From an uncultured Bacteroidales bacterium (GTDB lineage: Bacteria > Bacteroidota > Bacteroidia > Bacteroidales > UBA11471), in the NCBI GenBank assembly GCA_947589325.1, contig CANQAM010000003.1:98412-162411 (forward strand): a stretch of DNA of 64,000 bases, in the 5' to 3' direction. The translations under genes and the position numbers were made by a program. Below, piece by piece: positions 26,947 through 36,442 of the stretch; within the stretch, counting starts at the first letter, position 1, and every line of letters starts with the position of its first letter. The notes under the pieces were generated by a model, which searched no databases, was not told the DNA's origin, and was given only the letters and a program-made list of their open reading frames with translations.

Positions 26947-28260
26947 CTATTTTTCACGCATGATGATGTTTATCGGCGTGCCCGAGAAATTCCATTTCGC
27001 ACGTATCTGGTTCTCCAAAAAGCGCTTGTACGGTTCCTTGACCCACTGCGGCAGGTTGCAGAAGAAGATAAAGGTGGGTACGGGCGTTTCTTTGAGCTGG
27101 CTGACGTATTTTATTTTTACGTACTTGCCTTTGTTGGCGGGCGGCGGGAAGTTCTCGATAGCGGCGAGCATCTCCTCGTTGAGCCGTGCGGTGGGAATGT
27201 GGCGGCGCCGGTTTTTGTAGACCTCCGATGCGCTTTCGAGCACTTTGAATATGCGCTGCTTGGTGAGTGCCGAAGCATAGACAATCGGAAAATCGGTGAA
27301 GGGTGCGAGCCGCGCCCGAACGGCCTCCTCGAAAGTCTTAATGGCGCGCGGACTTTTCTCCTCGACGAGGTCCCATTTGTTGATGCACACGACTAATCCT
27401 TTTTTGTTTTTCTGTATCAGCGAGAAAATGTTGAGGTCTTGCGCCTCGATGCCCCGTGTGGCGTCGAGCATGAGTATGCACACGTCGGAGTTTTCGATAG
27501 CCCGTATGGAGCGTATGACGGAGTAATATTCGATGTCTTCGGTAACTTTCCCTTTTTTGCGGATACCGGCGGTATCGACGATGTAGAAGTCGAAGCCGAA
27601 TTTGTTGTAACGCGAGTTTACCGAGTCGCGCGTGGTGCCGGCGATGTCGGTAACGATGTAGCGGTCTTCGCCGATGAAGGCGTTGATGATGGACGATTTG
27701 CCGACGTTCGGACGCCCGACGACCGCGAAGCGGGGTATGTTTTCATCGAGCGGCATCTCCTCTTTTTGCGGAAAACGGCGCACTACTTCGTCGAGTAAAT
27801 CGCCTGTTCCCGAGCCGTTTATGGCGGATATGCAGAACGGGTCGCCCAGCCCGAGCGCATAAAATTCGGACGAGGCATAGAGCGATGCGTTGTTTTCCAC
27901 CTTGTTGGCGACGAGCAGCACGGGTTTGTTGCTGCGGCGCAGTATGGCGGCAACCATGTCGTCGAGGTCGGTCGTGCCGTTCAGCGCATCGACCACGAAA
28001 AGTATCACGTCGGCTTCTTCGATGGCGATAGCCACCTGCTTGTTGATTTCTCCTTCAAAAATGTCTTCGGAATTGACGACCCAACCTCCCGTATCGACGA
28101 TTGAAAATTCGTGTCCCGTCCACTCCACTTTGCCGTATTGCCGGTCGCGGGTCGTGCCGGCTTCTTCGTTCACGATGGCTTGCCGGCTCTGTGTCAGGCG
28201 ATTGAACAATGTCGATTTTCCTACATTCGGGCGGCCTACGATAGCTACTAAATTTCCCAT
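26947..28260 (-). CDS. der: Ribosome-assembly GTPase Der (EngA)
   Basis: 437 aa with two tandem GTPase domains, each with its own P-loop (GRPNVGKST at residue ~8, GRPNVGKSS at ~180), DTGG/DTAG G3 motifs and NKVE/NKWD G4 motifs, then a C-terminal KH-like domain. It is required for 50S assembly. It is last in the fabH-era-der order and 38 nt after era. Confidence 0.97.
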   Translation of the reverse strand: MGNLVAIVGRPNVGKSTLFNRLTQSRQAIVNEEAGTTRDRQYGKVEWTGHEFSIVDTGGWVVNSEDIFEGEINKQVAIAIEEADVILFVVDALNGTTDLDDMVAAILRRSNKPVLLVANKVENNASLYASSEFYALGLGDPFCISAINGSGTGDLLDEVVRRFPQKEEMPLDENIPRFAVVGRPNVGKSSIINAFIGEDRYIVTDIAGTTRDSVNSRYNKFGFDFYIVDTAGIRKKGKVTEDIEYYSVIRSIRAIENSDVCILMLDATRGIEAQDLNIFSLIQKNKKGLVVCINKWDLVEEKSPRAIKTFEEAVRARLAPFTDFPIVYASALTKQRIFKVLESASEVYKNRRRHIPTARLNEEMLAAIENFPPPANKGKYVKIKYVSQLKETPVPTFIFFCNLPQWVKEPYKRFLENQIRAKWNFSGTPINIIMREK

Positions 28261-28298
28261 AGTTATCTATTTGTGTAAAAACAATTTACGCATTTTTT

Positions 28299-29183
28299 TT
28301 AATCGGGTTGATATCCAAACGTCTTTAACAATCCCGTCCGGTTTCTCCAATCTTTTTCCACTTTGACGTAAAGTTCGAGAAACACTTTTTTCTCGAAAAA
28401 CGCTTCGATATCTTTGCGGGCGGCAGTCCCCACCTGTTTGAGCATCTTCCCGCCTTTCCCGATGACGATGCCCTTTTGCGAATCGCGCTCGACGTATATC
28501 ACCGCCATGATGTGTATCTGCGAATCGCTTTCCTTGAATTGCTCCACCGCCACCTCGCAGGCGTAGGGAATCTCCTTGTCGTAGGTGAGCAATATTTTTT
28601 CGCGGATAATCTCGGTTACGAAAAAGCGGGCGGGCTTGTCGGTGAGCGCATCTTTCTCGAAGAAAGGCGGCGACGGCGGCAGCAGCGCTTCGATGCGGTG
28701 CAGCAGGTAGTCGAGGTTGAATTTATGCTGCGCCGACACGGGTATGATTTCGGCTTGCGGCAGCCTCTGTTTCCATGCCGCCACGAGCGTTTCGAGCTGC
28801 GCCTGTCCTTGCAGCAAGTCTATTTTGTTGATAATCAAAAGCACCGGAATGGTCTGCGAGGCGACCCGTTCCAGAAATTTCGGATTTTTGTCGGGCGTTT
28901 CCACGACGTCGGTAACGTAGAGCAGAATGTCGGCATCGGTCAGCGCCGACTGCGAGAAGTTGAGCATCGACTCTTGCAGCTTGTAGTGCGGGGCGAGCAC
29001 GCCGGGCGTGTCGGAATAGACGATTTGCATATCGTCGGTATTGACGATGCCCATGATGCGGTGGCGCGTCGTCTGCGCTTTCGAGGTGATGATGGAGATG
29101 CGCTCGCCCACTAACGAGTTCATCAGCGTCGATTTTCCGACGTTGGGATTCCCGACGATATTTACGAATCCGGCTTTGTGCAT
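28299..29183 (-). CDS. era: Ribosome-assembly GTPase Era
   Basis: 294 aa. One GTPase domain (GNPNVGKST at residue ~11, DTPG, NKID) and a C-terminal KH domain with VIGKGGKMLKQVG that binds the 3' end of 16S rRNA. It acts in 30S maturation. Length is normal; it probably forms an operon with der. Confidence 0.97.
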   Translation of the reverse strand: MHKAGFVNIVGNPNVGKSTLMNSLVGERISIITSKAQTTRHRIMGIVNTDDMQIVYSDTPGVLAPHYKLQESMLNFSQSALTDADILLYVTDVVETPDKNPKFLERVASQTIPVLLIINKIDLLQGQAQLETLVAAWKQRLPQAEIIPVSAQHKFNLDYLLHRIEALLPPSPPFFEKDALTDKPARFFVTEIIREKILLTYDKEIPYACEVAVEQFKESDSQIHIMAVIYVERDSQKGIVIGKGGKMLKQVGTAARKDIEAFFEKKVFLELYVKVEKDWRNRTGLLKTFGYQPD

Positions 29184-29208
29184 ATCTTTTTCGCTTTTCT
29201 GTAAATCG

Positions 29209-29237
29209 AAAAAGGCGGCGAAGCGCGCCGCCTTTTT
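29209..29237 (-). terminator. Terminator between fabH and era
   Basis: AAAAAGGCGGCG and CGCCGCCTTTTT around a 5-nt loop, with T tracts in both orientations. It suggests that era-der can be transcribed apart from fabH. Confidence 0.8.
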
Positions 29238-29255
29238 ATTCGATGTATGATGAAA

Positions 29256-30251
29256 TCATTTGTGGTCGTAGCCCCAGACGAGATATACCGACCCCCAGAT
29301 AAATCCGGCGCCGAAAGAGGTGAGGATTATTTTGTCGCCTTTTTTGAATTTGTCTTCCCACTCGGCGAGGCACAACGGTATGGACGCTGCGCTGGTATTG
29401 CCGTATTTGTCGATGTTTACCACCACTTTTTCGCGGGCGATGTTCATGCGGTCGGCAATGGCTTCGATGATGCGCAGGTTTGCCTGATGCGGTATGAACC
29501 AGTCGATGGAATCGACCGAGAGCCGGTTGCGTTTGAGCATGTTTTCCGACACGTCGAGCATCGACGATACGGCGTATTTATACACCATACGACCCTCCTG
29601 ATATACGAAGTGTTCGCGGTTGGCAACCGTTTCGTAGCTGGCGGGACGCACCGAGCCGCCGGCTTTCATGTGCAGGTAGGGGAGCCCCACGCCGTTGGTG
29701 TGTATATCGGTGTCGATGACGCCCACGCTTTCGTCGTCGGTGGCCGTAACAAGCACGGCACCGGCTCCGTCGCCGAAGAGCGGACAAGTGGAGCGGTCTT
29801 GGTAGTCGGTCATCGACGACATTTTTTCGGTGGCGACCACGATGATTTTCTTGCAGATGCCGCTCCGTATGTAAGCCGCGGCGGCTTGCAGCGATACGAT
29901 GAAGCCCGAGCAGGCAGCCTGTATATCATAGCAGAATGCGTTGTTGATGCCGGCTTTCAGCGAAATAATCGAGGCTGTCGAGGGGAAGCGGTAGTCGGGG
30001 GTGGAGGTGGCGCAGATGATAGCGTCGATTTCGTCGGGATTCGTATGCGTTTTCCGCAAAACTTCTTTCACGGCTTTGGAGCCCATTTTGGAGCTTCCCA
30101 GACCTTCGCCTTTCAGTATATGGCGCGTTTTTATGCCTACGCGGGTGGTTATCCATTCATCGGTCGTATCGACCATTTTCGACAAGTCGTCGTTGGTGAG
30201 AATATCTTCGGGGACGTAAGAGGCGACACCCGCTATCATTGCATTTGCCAT
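29256..30251 (-). CDS. fabH: Beta-ketoacyl-ACP synthase III
   Basis: 331 aa from the ATG at 30251; the frame is open to a TTG at 30266. It condenses acetyl-CoA or branched acyl-CoA with malonyl-ACP to start fatty acid synthesis. The catalytic triad motifs are all present: Cys in [10 protein letters not shown], His in [10 protein letters not shown], Asn in [10 protein letters not shown]. It sits in the usual rpmF-fabH-era-der neighbourhood. Confidence 0.96.
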   Translation of the reverse strand: MANAMIAGVASYVPEDILTNDDLSKMVDTTDEWITTRVGIKTRHILKGEGLGSSKMGSKAVKEVLRKTHTNPDEIDAIICATSTPDYRFPSTASIISLKAGINNAFCYDIQAACSGFIVSLQAAAAYIRSGICKKIIVVATEKMSSMTDYQDRSTCPLFGDGAGAVLVTATDDESVGVIDTDIHTNGVGLPYLHMKAGGSVRPASYETVANREHFVYQEGRMVYKYAVSSMLDVSENMLKRNRLSVDSIDWFIPHQANLRIIEAIADRMNIAREKVVVNIDKYGNTSAASIPLCLAEWEDKFKKGDKIILTSFGAGFIWGSVYLVWGYDHK

Positions 30252-30268
30252 AGTCTTCGTTTTCAAGT

Positions 30269-30309
30269 AAAAAGCACACTAAATGAGTTGGCTATTTAGT
30301 GTGCTTTTT
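30269..30309 (-). terminator. Terminator or attenuator between rpmF and fabH
   Basis: AAAAAGCACACTAAAT and ATTTAGTGTGCTTTTT form a perfect 16-bp stem with a 9-nt loop. It ends only 17 nt before the fabH ATG, so fabH mRNA from rpmF must read through it. Confidence 0.85.
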
Positions 30310-30372
30310 AGGTTTATACATTTGTTGCCGGAAATACCGGCAGGAAGAAACTCGCTCTAAAAAATCCACTTT

Positions 30373-30558
30373 TTAGACGGCGGCTTCTTTTTCGATAGCC
30401 AACTTGCCGCGATAGTAACCGCATTCGCCGCATACCGTGTGGTAAACGTGCCATGCACCGCAGTTGGGACATACGGCCAGCGTAGGAGCTACGGCTTTAT
30501 CGTGAGTTCTTCTTTTGGCTGTTCTCGTCTTGGATTGTCTTCTTTTAGGATGTGCCAT
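30373..30558 (-). CDS. rpmF: 50S ribosomal protein L32
   Basis: 61 aa. The N-terminus MAHPKRRQSKTRTAKRRTH is typical, and a four-cysteine zinc site is present (CPNCGAW and CGECGYYRG), so this is the zinc-binding form. It follows the DUF177 gene by 11 nt, the classical pairing. Confidence 0.97.
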   Translation of the reverse strand: MAHPKRRQSKTRTAKRRTHDKAVAPTLAVCPNCGAWHVYHTVCGECGYYRGKLAIEKEAAV

Positions 30559-30569
30559 TGTCTTATAGT

Positions 30570-31103
30570 TTAATTATTTGTTTCTTTTAATTTTTTCAAA
30601 GCGTTCCAGCGTGGGTCGGTTGCTTCGCTCTCGCCGTCATCGCTTGCTTCGACCGACGAATGGGCTTGCAGTATCTTTTCCATTTCGGGGTTGCATTCGC
30701 CCTCTTTGTGCGTGTGCTTCAAGGGTATGGTCAATGCCACGAATTCGTAAAGATACCACGCCACGTCGATAGTGCCTTCGGTCTCGGGCACGACGATGAG
30801 GTTGTCGTCTTCTTCCCGATATTCCTCTCCGAATTTCACGTAAAGCGTTTCTTCGGTTGCGACCGGCAGCGTCATGTCATCGAGGCAGCGGTCGCACGGA
30901 ATCACGATGTTTCCCTGTATGGCAAAATGCAGCTCGAAAATGTCGCCCGTGCGATGCACGGTAAGTACAGCCGCTACTGTACCTTTGGTTATTTCGGAAG
31001 AGTCGGTGTGCCCGAAAAAAGCGTCGTCGAGCGTGTACTCGTATTCGTGTACGCCTTCGCTCAGACTTTTCAACGGGATCAGATATTTACTCGACTTTCC
31101 CAT
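30570..31103 (-). CDS. DUF177 (YceD-like) protein
   Basis: 177 aa. The central CDRCLDDMTLPVATEETLYVKF motif region (positions ~80-100) identifies DUF177. Members lie before rpmF in most bacteria and are linked to 23S rRNA/ribosome metabolism. Mainly soluble, with acidic ends. The start codon is 25 nt from the -7 element. Confidence 0.93.
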   Translation of the reverse strand: MGKSSKYLIPLKSLSEGVHEYEYTLDDAFFGHTDSSEITKGTVAAVLTVHRTGDIFELHFAIQGNIVIPCDRCLDDMTLPVATEETLYVKFGEEYREEDDNLIVVPETEGTIDVAWYLYEFVALTIPLKHTHKEGECNPEMEKILQAHSSVEASDDGESEATDPRWNALKKLKETNN

Positions 31104-31127
31104 AACTCACGACACTGAAACGTGGGG

Positions 31128-31135
31128 CAAAGGTA
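31128..31135 (-). promoter_or_regulatory. -7 element of the DUF177-rpmF operon
   Basis: TACCTTTG on the minus strand matches TAnnTTTG. The -33 element is unclear. Confidence 0.6.
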
Positions 31136-31244
31136 CAAAAAAATAATTTTTCTTTCTACAATACTATTGTAAAAATTTTTATGATTCCGCCGTTATTCCC
31201 GCGAAAGTCCGCCGGACGGTTTTAATCTGTTGTATGGTAAATGT

Positions 31245-32402
31245 TTATGCGAATTTCATTTCGATGCGGAAAGTCGTCCCTTTGCCGAGTTCCGATTCTT
31301 TTACGTAGATGCGTCCGTTGTGATACTCTTCGACGATGCGTTTTACCAGTGTCAGACCCAGTCCCCACCCCCGTTTTTTTGTGGTGAATCCGGGATTGAA
31401 TATGGTTTTGAAATGTTTGCGGGAGATGCCCTTGCCGCTATCTTTCACGTCGATGCAGCATTTGTTTTCGTCTGCCGACAGGGTGATGTCGATGCGCCCT
31501 TCGCCGCCCATGGCATCGATGGCGTTTTTGCAAAGGTTTTCGATGACCCACTCTATCAGCGGACGGCAGAGAAGCATCTCGGGGAGGGGCTGTTCGGGCT
31601 TGTGCAGCGTGATTTGCACTTTGTCGGAGATGCGGTGGCGCATGTAATCGACGGCAGTTTCCACGACTTCATCGACGGCAGTCCGGTCGCGTTCGGGCTG
31701 GGAGCCGATTTTGGAAAAGCGCTCGGCGATGACCGACAGGCGTTTTACGTCTTTGCCCATGTCGGCAAGCAGCGCCTTATCGACGCCGTTCATTTCCAAC
31801 AGGTCGAGCCACGCCATAAGCGACGATATGGGAGTTCCGAGCTGGTGTGCCGTTTCTTTCGACAGTCCCACCCACACTTTGTTTTGTTCGGCTTTCTTGG
31901 TGCTTATCAGTGCCACGTAGGCGATGATGAGAAACAGTATCATCACACCGAGCTGTATGTACGGGAAATTGGCGAGTCGTTTCAGCAACGTGGAGTCGTC
32001 GTAGTAGAGATATTGAAAATCGTCGGGACTGAGTACGATTTCGATGACTTGGTTTTTGTTTTTGAGCGATTGCAGTTTTTCTTGCAGGAATTGCTCGCCG
32101 TGCCGGTCGGGAATGTCGAGGTTGTGCGTTTGCAGAATATTGTCATCGGCATCGACGATAATGATGGGTATGGACGTGTTGCTTTGCAGTATTTTCAACA
32201 CCAGCGCCATATCGGTATTGCTGTCGCTGCCGGCGACCGAACGGGTGGCTTCCGCCCAGATTTCCATTTTCTTGCGTTCTTCGATGGAGAGGTCGTCTGC
32301 AAGCCGGCTGGAAATGAACAGAAATGCCACGACCAGAATGGCCGATACCGCCAGAAAGGCGATTTTCAATTTCTGTCTGGTTTCGTACAGATGAGTTGCC
32401 AT
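31245..32402 (-). CDS. Membrane sensor histidine kinase, orphan
   Basis: 385 aa. Two membrane helices (residues ~13-31 and ~148-166) frame a periplasmic sensor domain of about 115 residues. Then come the phospho-acceptor H-box KETAHQLGTPISSLMAW, an N-box (ENLCKNAIDAM), G1 (DSGKGISRKHF) and G2 (GWGLGLTLVKRI). No HAMP domain is evident and no response regulator gene lies next to it. Signal unknown. Confidence 0.92.
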   Translation of the reverse strand: MATHLYETRQKLKIAFLAVSAILVVAFLFISSRLADDLSIEERKKMEIWAEATRSVAGSDSNTDMALVLKILQSNTSIPIIIVDADDNILQTHNLDIPDRHGEQFLQEKLQSLKNKNQVIEIVLSPDDFQYLYYDDSTLLKRLANFPYIQLGVMILFLIIAYVALISTKKAEQNKVWVGLSKETAHQLGTPISSLMAWLDLLEMNGVDKALLADMGKDVKRLSVIAERFSKIGSQPERDRTAVDEVVETAVDYMRHRISDKVQITLHKPEQPLPEMLLCRPLIEWVIENLCKNAIDAMGGEGRIDITLSADENKCCIDVKDSGKGISRKHFKTIFNPGFTTKKRGWGLGLTLVKRIVEEYHNGRIYVKESELGKGTTFRIEMKFA

Positions 32403-32484
32403 GATTACAAGGAGTTACTGTAAAGAAAACGGAGTATGCGCTGCTTTATTGTGCGGCGATACGGCGTCGCGCTCTTTTCCAGAT

Positions 32485-32522
32485 AAAAAAACAACGGAAA
32501 CGCTTTCCGGCATTTCCGTTGT
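32485..32522 (-). terminator. Terminator after tsf
   Basis: On the minus strand ACAACGGAAA and TTTCCGTTGT form a 10-bp outer stem with an inner GGAAA/TTTCC alternative, followed by a run of T. Confidence 0.85.
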
Positions 32523-32544
32523 CGTATCGAGGCATCTCGCTCGT

Positions 32545-33366
32545 TTATTCGGCGTTCAGCGTGAAACGCTTGAAAGTCGTAACCGTCAGCTCTTTGTTTT
32601 GAGCTTTCAGGTATTGATCGATAGAGATTTTGGCATCTTTTACGAATTCCTGTTGCAGCAGGGTGAACTCTTTGTAGTATTTCTGCAACGAGCCTTGTGC
32701 GATGCGATCGAGCAGGTTTTCCGGCTTTCCGGCTTCGCGGGCTTTGTCGCGGGCTATTTCGAGTTCTTTCTCGATGATGTTGGCGGGCACTTCTTCGGGG
32801 CGCACGGCAACGGGGTTCATGGCAGCCACCTGCATGGCTACGTCGCGGGCTACCTGATATTCGGTCGGCAGGTTGAAGCCTACCACCGTAGCCAGCTTGT
32901 TGCCCGGGTGTACGTAGAAAATCGTCGAGGGCGCCGAGATGATGCCGTAATAACCGAGTTCCATTTTTTCGCCCGTGATGCCGCTTTGGTCGGTTATCGA
33001 TTCGGCAACGGTGCGGTCGCCGAGTTTGAGCGCTTTGAGGGCTTCGATGTCGGCGGGTTTGTGTTCGATGGCGGCATCGAGTATTTTTTGTGTCAATGCC
33101 ACGAAATCTTTATTTTGGGCTACGAAGTCGGTTTCGCATTTCACAGCCACGATTACGGCGCAGTCGCCTTTGCAGGTAGCGAGTACGCAGCCTTCGGCGG
33201 CTTCGCGGTCTTCGCGTTTGGCGGCGATAGCCTGACCTCTTTTGCGAATGATTTCCATCGCTTTGTCGAAGTCGCTGCCGGCTTCTTCGAGCGCTTTTTT
33301 GCAATCCATCATACCGGCTCCCGTCATTTTGCGGAGCTTCTGGATATCTGCCATTGTAACAGCCAT
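32545..33366 (-). CDS. tsf: Translation elongation factor Ts
   Basis: 273 aa from the ATG at 33366 (open upstream to 33432). It exchanges GDP for GTP on EF-Tu. The N-terminal UBA-like helix pair with KLRKMTGAGMMDCKKALEEA and the TDF(V) element (CETDFVAQNK) that contacts EF-Tu are intact. It is the last gene of the rplM-rpsI-rpsB-tsf run. A hairpin of about 14 bp at 33401-33437, without a T-tract, separates it from rpsB. Confidence 0.97.
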   Translation of the reverse strand: MAVTMADIQKLRKMTGAGMMDCKKALEEAGSDFDKAMEIIRKRGQAIAAKREDREAAEGCVLATCKGDCAVIVAVKCETDFVAQNKDFVALTQKILDAAIEHKPADIEALKALKLGDRTVAESITDQSGITGEKMELGYYGIISAPSTIFYVHPGNKLATVVGFNLPTEYQVARDVAMQVAAMNPVAVRPEEVPANIIEKELEIARDKAREAGKPENLLDRIAQGSLQKYYKEFTLLQQEFVKDAKISIDQYLKAQNKELTVTTFKRFTLNAE

Positions 33367-33475
33367 AATATTTCTTTTTTTAGGGTTTTCATTGAATAAC
33401 AAAGAGTAAGTCCCGAATGTTGAGGGGCTCACTCTTTGCCGGTATTGTTAAAAATTTCGGGAAATCGGAGCGCGA

Positions 33476-34336
33476 TTATTCGCCCTCTTCTTCGGTTTCG
33501 CCTTTCATTACTTTTGCGGCAACATTGGCGTTGAGAGCCTCGTCGTCTTCTGCGCGGTTGCGTTTGATGCGCGCTTTGCGTTCTTTTTTGGGTGCGGGGG
33601 CGTCTTTGTCGGCGGAGGCTTCGGCAGCTTCGGCATCGACTTTTTCCACCTTGCGTTCTTCCAAACCTTCGGCAATAGCGCCGCACACGGCGTTGAGGAT
33701 TACTTCAATCGATTTCGTGGCGTCGTCGTTGGCGGGAATCACGAAGTCGATGTTCGTCGGGTCGGAGTTGGTATCGACCATGGCGAATACGGGAATGCCC
33801 AGACGGTTGGCTTCTTTCACGGCGATGTGTTCTTTCATGACATCGACCACGAAGAGAGCCGACGGCAGGCGCGTCAGATCGGCGATGCTGCCGAGCAGTT
33901 TCTCCAATTTCGCACGCTGGCGGGTTACTTGGAGTTTTTCACGTTTCGACAGGTTGTCGAACGTACCGTCTTTTATCATTTTGTCGATAGACGACATTTT
34001 CTTCACCGCCTTGCGTATCGTGGGGAAGTTGGTGAGCATACCGCCCGGCCAGCGTTCCGTAACGTACGGCATTCCTATTTCCGTAGCTTTGTCGGCGATA
34101 GCCTGTTTGGCCTGCTTCTTGGTGGCTACGAACAATATTTTTTTGCCCGATTTGGCAATTTGTTTCAGGGCGGCAGCCGCTTCGTCTATTTTGGCGACCG
34201 TTTTGTAAAGGTCGATGATGTGGATACCGTTGCGCTCCATAAATATATAAGGAGCCATAGCCGGATTCCATTTTCTTTTCAAGTGGCCGAAATGTACGCC
34301 GGCTTCCAATAATTGGTCAAAATTCGTAATTGACAT
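33476..34336 (-). CDS. rpsB: 30S ribosomal protein S2
   Basis: 286 aa. Starts ITNFDQLLEAGVHFGHLKRKWNP and has the conserved PGGMLTNFPTI and ALFVVDVMKEHIAVKEA segments. The C-terminal ~50 residues are a charged Lys/Glu/Ala extension common in Bacteroidota. Normal place between rpsI and tsf; the 160 nt between it and rpsI holds no gene. Confidence 0.97.
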   Translation of the reverse strand: MSITNFDQLLEAGVHFGHLKRKWNPAMAPYIFMERNGIHIIDLYKTVAKIDEAAAALKQIAKSGKKILFVATKKQAKQAIADKATEIGMPYVTERWPGGMLTNFPTIRKAVKKMSSIDKMIKDGTFDNLSKREKLQVTRQRAKLEKLLGSIADLTRLPSALFVVDVMKEHIAVKEANRLGIPVFAMVDTNSDPTNIDFVIPANDDATKSIEVILNAVCGAIAEGLEERKVEKVDAEAAEASADKDAPAPKKERKARIKRNRAEDDEALNANVAAKVMKGETEEEGE

Positions 34337-34496
34337 GTTTGTTTTGTTTTTTAATCGTTTACATTCTGCTTAATCAATCTTCGGGTAGTCTCTGCCGGCG
34401 CCCGCCTTGCGGCGTATGCGCCTCTACGCAGCGAATCGCGAAGATTTGGATACTAAACGCATATTGTTTGCAGGGAACACTCCGCTGCAAATGGCA

Positions 34497-34883
34497 TTAA
34501 CGTTTGCTGAACTGGAATCTCTTTCTGGCTTTGGGACGTCCCGGTTTCTTGCGTTCTACCACACGCGGGTCGCGCGTCATGAAGCCTTCGGCTTTGAGTG
34601 CCGGTTTGTCTTCGGGGTTGATTTTCACCAGAGCGCGGGCTATTGCCAGACGCAGCGCTTCGGCTTGACCTTTGAATCCGCCTCCGTCGAGATTCACACG
34701 TATGTCGTATTTCTCGGCAACGCCCAGTTTCAGGAGCGGTTGTTTTACGATAAATTGCAGGATTTCAGAAGGAAAATATGCAGCAAGTTCTTTATCGTTG
34801 ATGGTGATGACGCCGTTTCCCTCGTTCACAAATACGCGGGCTATTGCGGCTTTGCGTCTGCCTATTGCATTAACTATTTCCAT
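34497..34883 (-). CDS. rpsI: 30S ribosomal protein S9
   Basis: 128 aa, ending in the basic tail RPKARKRFQFSKR that reaches the P-site tRNA. The N-terminal VNAIGRRKAAIARVFV is conserved. It starts 5 nt after rplM. Confidence 0.98.
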   Translation of the reverse strand: MEIVNAIGRRKAAIARVFVNEGNGVITINDKELAAYFPSEILQFIVKQPLLKLGVAEKYDIRVNLDGGGFKGQAEALRLAIARALVKINPEDKPALKAEGFMTRDPRVVERKKPGRPKARKRFQFSKR

Positions 34884-34888
34884 AAGGC

Positions 34889-35344
34889 TTATTTAAGGGT
34901 GTTTATATCTATTGCTTTGGGTTGTTGAGCTTCGTGCGGGTGTTCGCTTCCGGCATATACGTGCAGGTTGCGCAGCAGCTGGTCGCCCAGTTTGTTTTTG
35001 GGGAGCATGCCTTTCACCACTTTGCAGAACAGGTAGCGCGGACCTTTTTTCATCAGGTCGGCGGGAGTGTAGGGGCGCTGTCCGCCCGGATAACCCGTGA
35101 AACGGATATAGACGCGATCGTTCCATTTTTTGCCCGTGAGCACCACTTTGTCGGCATTGATTACAATCACATTGTCGCCGCAATCGACGTGCGGGGTAAA
35201 GGAGGGTTTGTATTTTCCTCTCAGCAGTTTGGCTATTTTGGCGGCGATACGACCCAGCGATTGACCCGTCGCATCTACGACCACCCACTCTTTTTGAGCG
35301 GTTGCCTTGTTTACGGAGATGGTTTTGTAACTTAACGTATCCAC
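34889..35344 (-). CDS. rplM: 50S ribosomal protein L13
   Basis: 151 aa. The conserved WVVVDATGQSLGRIAAKIAK and HVDCGDNVIVINADKV segments are present. First gene of the rplM-rpsI-rpsB-tsf set, with a good promoter about 115 nt upstream. Confidence 0.98.
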   Translation of the reverse strand: MDTLSYKTISVNKATAQKEWVVVDATGQSLGRIAAKIAKLLRGKYKPSFTPHVDCGDNVIVINADKVVLTGKKWNDRVYIRFTGYPGGQRPYTPADLMKKGPRYLFCKVVKGMLPKNKLGDQLLRNLHVYAGSEHPHEAQQPKAIDINTLK

Positions 35345-35457
35345 TTTGTTAATTCTTTAATAGTTAATCTTTTAGCGCGCGTCATTGCGGCAAAATCCCG
35401 GCCAAAAGACTTTTGCTGCCCGCCCGCTTTTTACTTTTTAGGGTAATAATCGGACTG

Positions 35458-35487
35458 CAAAGGTACGCTTTTTATCTGGAATCCAAA
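35458..35487 (-). promoter_or_regulatory. rplM operon promoter
   Basis: -33 TTTG (35487-35484), 18-nt spacer, -7 TACCTTTG (35465-35458), on the minus strand. Confidence 0.75.
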
Positions 35488-35578
35488 ATTTTTCCGAAAA
35501 TTTTTTTTGTTCCCATTTTTATTGCCGATACCGTTTCTGAACGAAAAACTTTTTCCGCTTTCTTTTTTTTACTAAAAA

Positions 35579-35609
35579 TTTGCAATAAGAAATAATATTC
35601 CTATATTTG
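35579..35609 (+). promoter_or_regulatory. Promoter of the DUF805 gene
   Basis: -33 TTTG (35579-35582), 19-nt spacer, -7 TATATTTG (35602-35609). Confidence 0.85.
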
Positions 35610-35666
35610 TATGCGGAGAATCCCGAAAATCCGAAAAGAGTAGGGGAAACCTTAAAAGAAAATTTT

Positions 35667-36146
35667 ATGTATTGGTTCTTGAAATGCCTGCGGCAGTATG
35701 CCGATTTTCACGGGCGGGCACGGCGTAAAGAATATTGGTATTTTACGCTTTTCTCTTGTGTTTTCACCATAGTGTTGATGTTTGTTCTTTATTTCGCGAC
35801 ATGGTCGATTACCTATTCTGCGGATTTGGCTCTTTGGGTTGCTTTTATAGGAACTTTTATTTGGGCGTTGGCACTTGTGATTCCATGTTTAGCGGTTGAT
35901 GTGCGCCGGCTGCACGATACGGGTCGGCGGGGCATACTATTGTTGTATGCCATTGTCCCTGCTGTGATTTCTTCTGTTACGTCGCCTGCTGCGTATGTTT
36001 CCACGCTGGCGTTGTGGCTGAATATTCTTGCTTCGATTATAGCGTTGATAGCCAGTGTGGTAATCTTTATATTTTATTGCCAAGATGGCGAGGAGGGCGA
36101 GAACCAATGGGGTCCCGACCCGAAAGAACCTCTCGAAGAAGCCTGA
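35667..36146 (+). CDS. DUF805 membrane protein
   Basis: 159 aa from the ATG at 35667; the frame is open to 35607, but that codon lies in the promoter. The N-terminal YADFHGRARRKEYWYFTLF and RRLHDTGRRG motifs are hallmarks of DUF805, followed by four membrane helices and a short acidic tail ending in WGPDPKEP, also typical. Inner-membrane protein of unknown function. Confidence 0.92.
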   Translation: MYWFLKCLRQYADFHGRARRKEYWYFTLFSCVFTIVLMFVLYFATWSITYSADLALWVAFIGTFIWALALVIPCLAVDVRRLHDTGRRGILLLYAIVPAVISSVTSPAAYVSTLALWLNILASIIALIASVVIFIFYCQDGEEGENQWGPDPKEPLEEA

Positions 36147-36163
36147 TTTTTATTGCCGAACCG

Positions 36164-36208
36164 ATACCGCGCAGAGGAAAAAGGTCGAAATTCCGGTCTG
36201 CGCGGTAT
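36164..36208 (+). terminator. Stem-loop after the DUF805 gene
   Basis: ATACCGCGCAGA and TCTGCGCGGTAT form a perfect 12-bp stem with a 21-nt loop. There is only a short T run after it. Confidence 0.65.
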
Positions 36209-36261
36209 TTGCATGCCTTAGAATATTTTTTGCCCGTTTGAAAAAGTTTTTTTGAAATTAA

Positions 36262-36292
36262 CTTGTGAATTGTATTTTAATATATATATTTG
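36262..36292 (+). promoter_or_regulatory. Promoter of the BspA-like gene
   Basis: -33 CTTG (36262-36265), 19-nt spacer, -7 TATATTTG (36285-36292). It leaves a leader of about 145 nt that contains two short open frames. Confidence 0.8.
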
Positions 36293-36310
36293 CAGCAAAG
36301 ATTTGGAAAC

Positions 36311-36385
36311 ATGAAAACACGTCATTGTGAAAACTATAATGAACAGTCGGGGCGCTTTTTTGTAAAAGTGTCGGTGGAACGATGA
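36311..36385 (+). CDS. Possible 24-codon leader peptide
   Basis: ATG-initiated frame of 24 codons (MKTRHCENYNEQSGRFFVKV...) directly after the promoter. Its TGA overlaps the ATG at 36382 of a second, 33-codon frame that ends at 36483, inside the BspA-like coding region in another frame. This chain could couple or dampen translation of the main gene. There is no evidence that either is translated. Confidence 0.3.
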   Translation: MKTRHCENYNEQSGRFFVKVSVER

Positions 36386-36442
36386 AGAATTTAGTGCTGA
36401 CGCTCAATTTTCCTGAAAATAATAACCATAAAAACATAAAAC

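Larger units (their letters stand above)
35345..35666. other. 322-nt intergenic region with divergent promoters
   Basis: It holds the rplM promoter (minus) at 35458-35487 and the DUF805 promoter (plus) at 35579-35609. The ~110 nt rplM leader is GC-rich in parts (around 35378-35430) and could fold, but I see no clear riboswitch or L13-type control structure. Confidence 0.5.

Noticed and set aside
33401..33437. Hairpin between rpsB and tsf as a terminator
   Set aside because: It has mismatches and no T-tract on the transcribed strand; the two genes normally form one operon.
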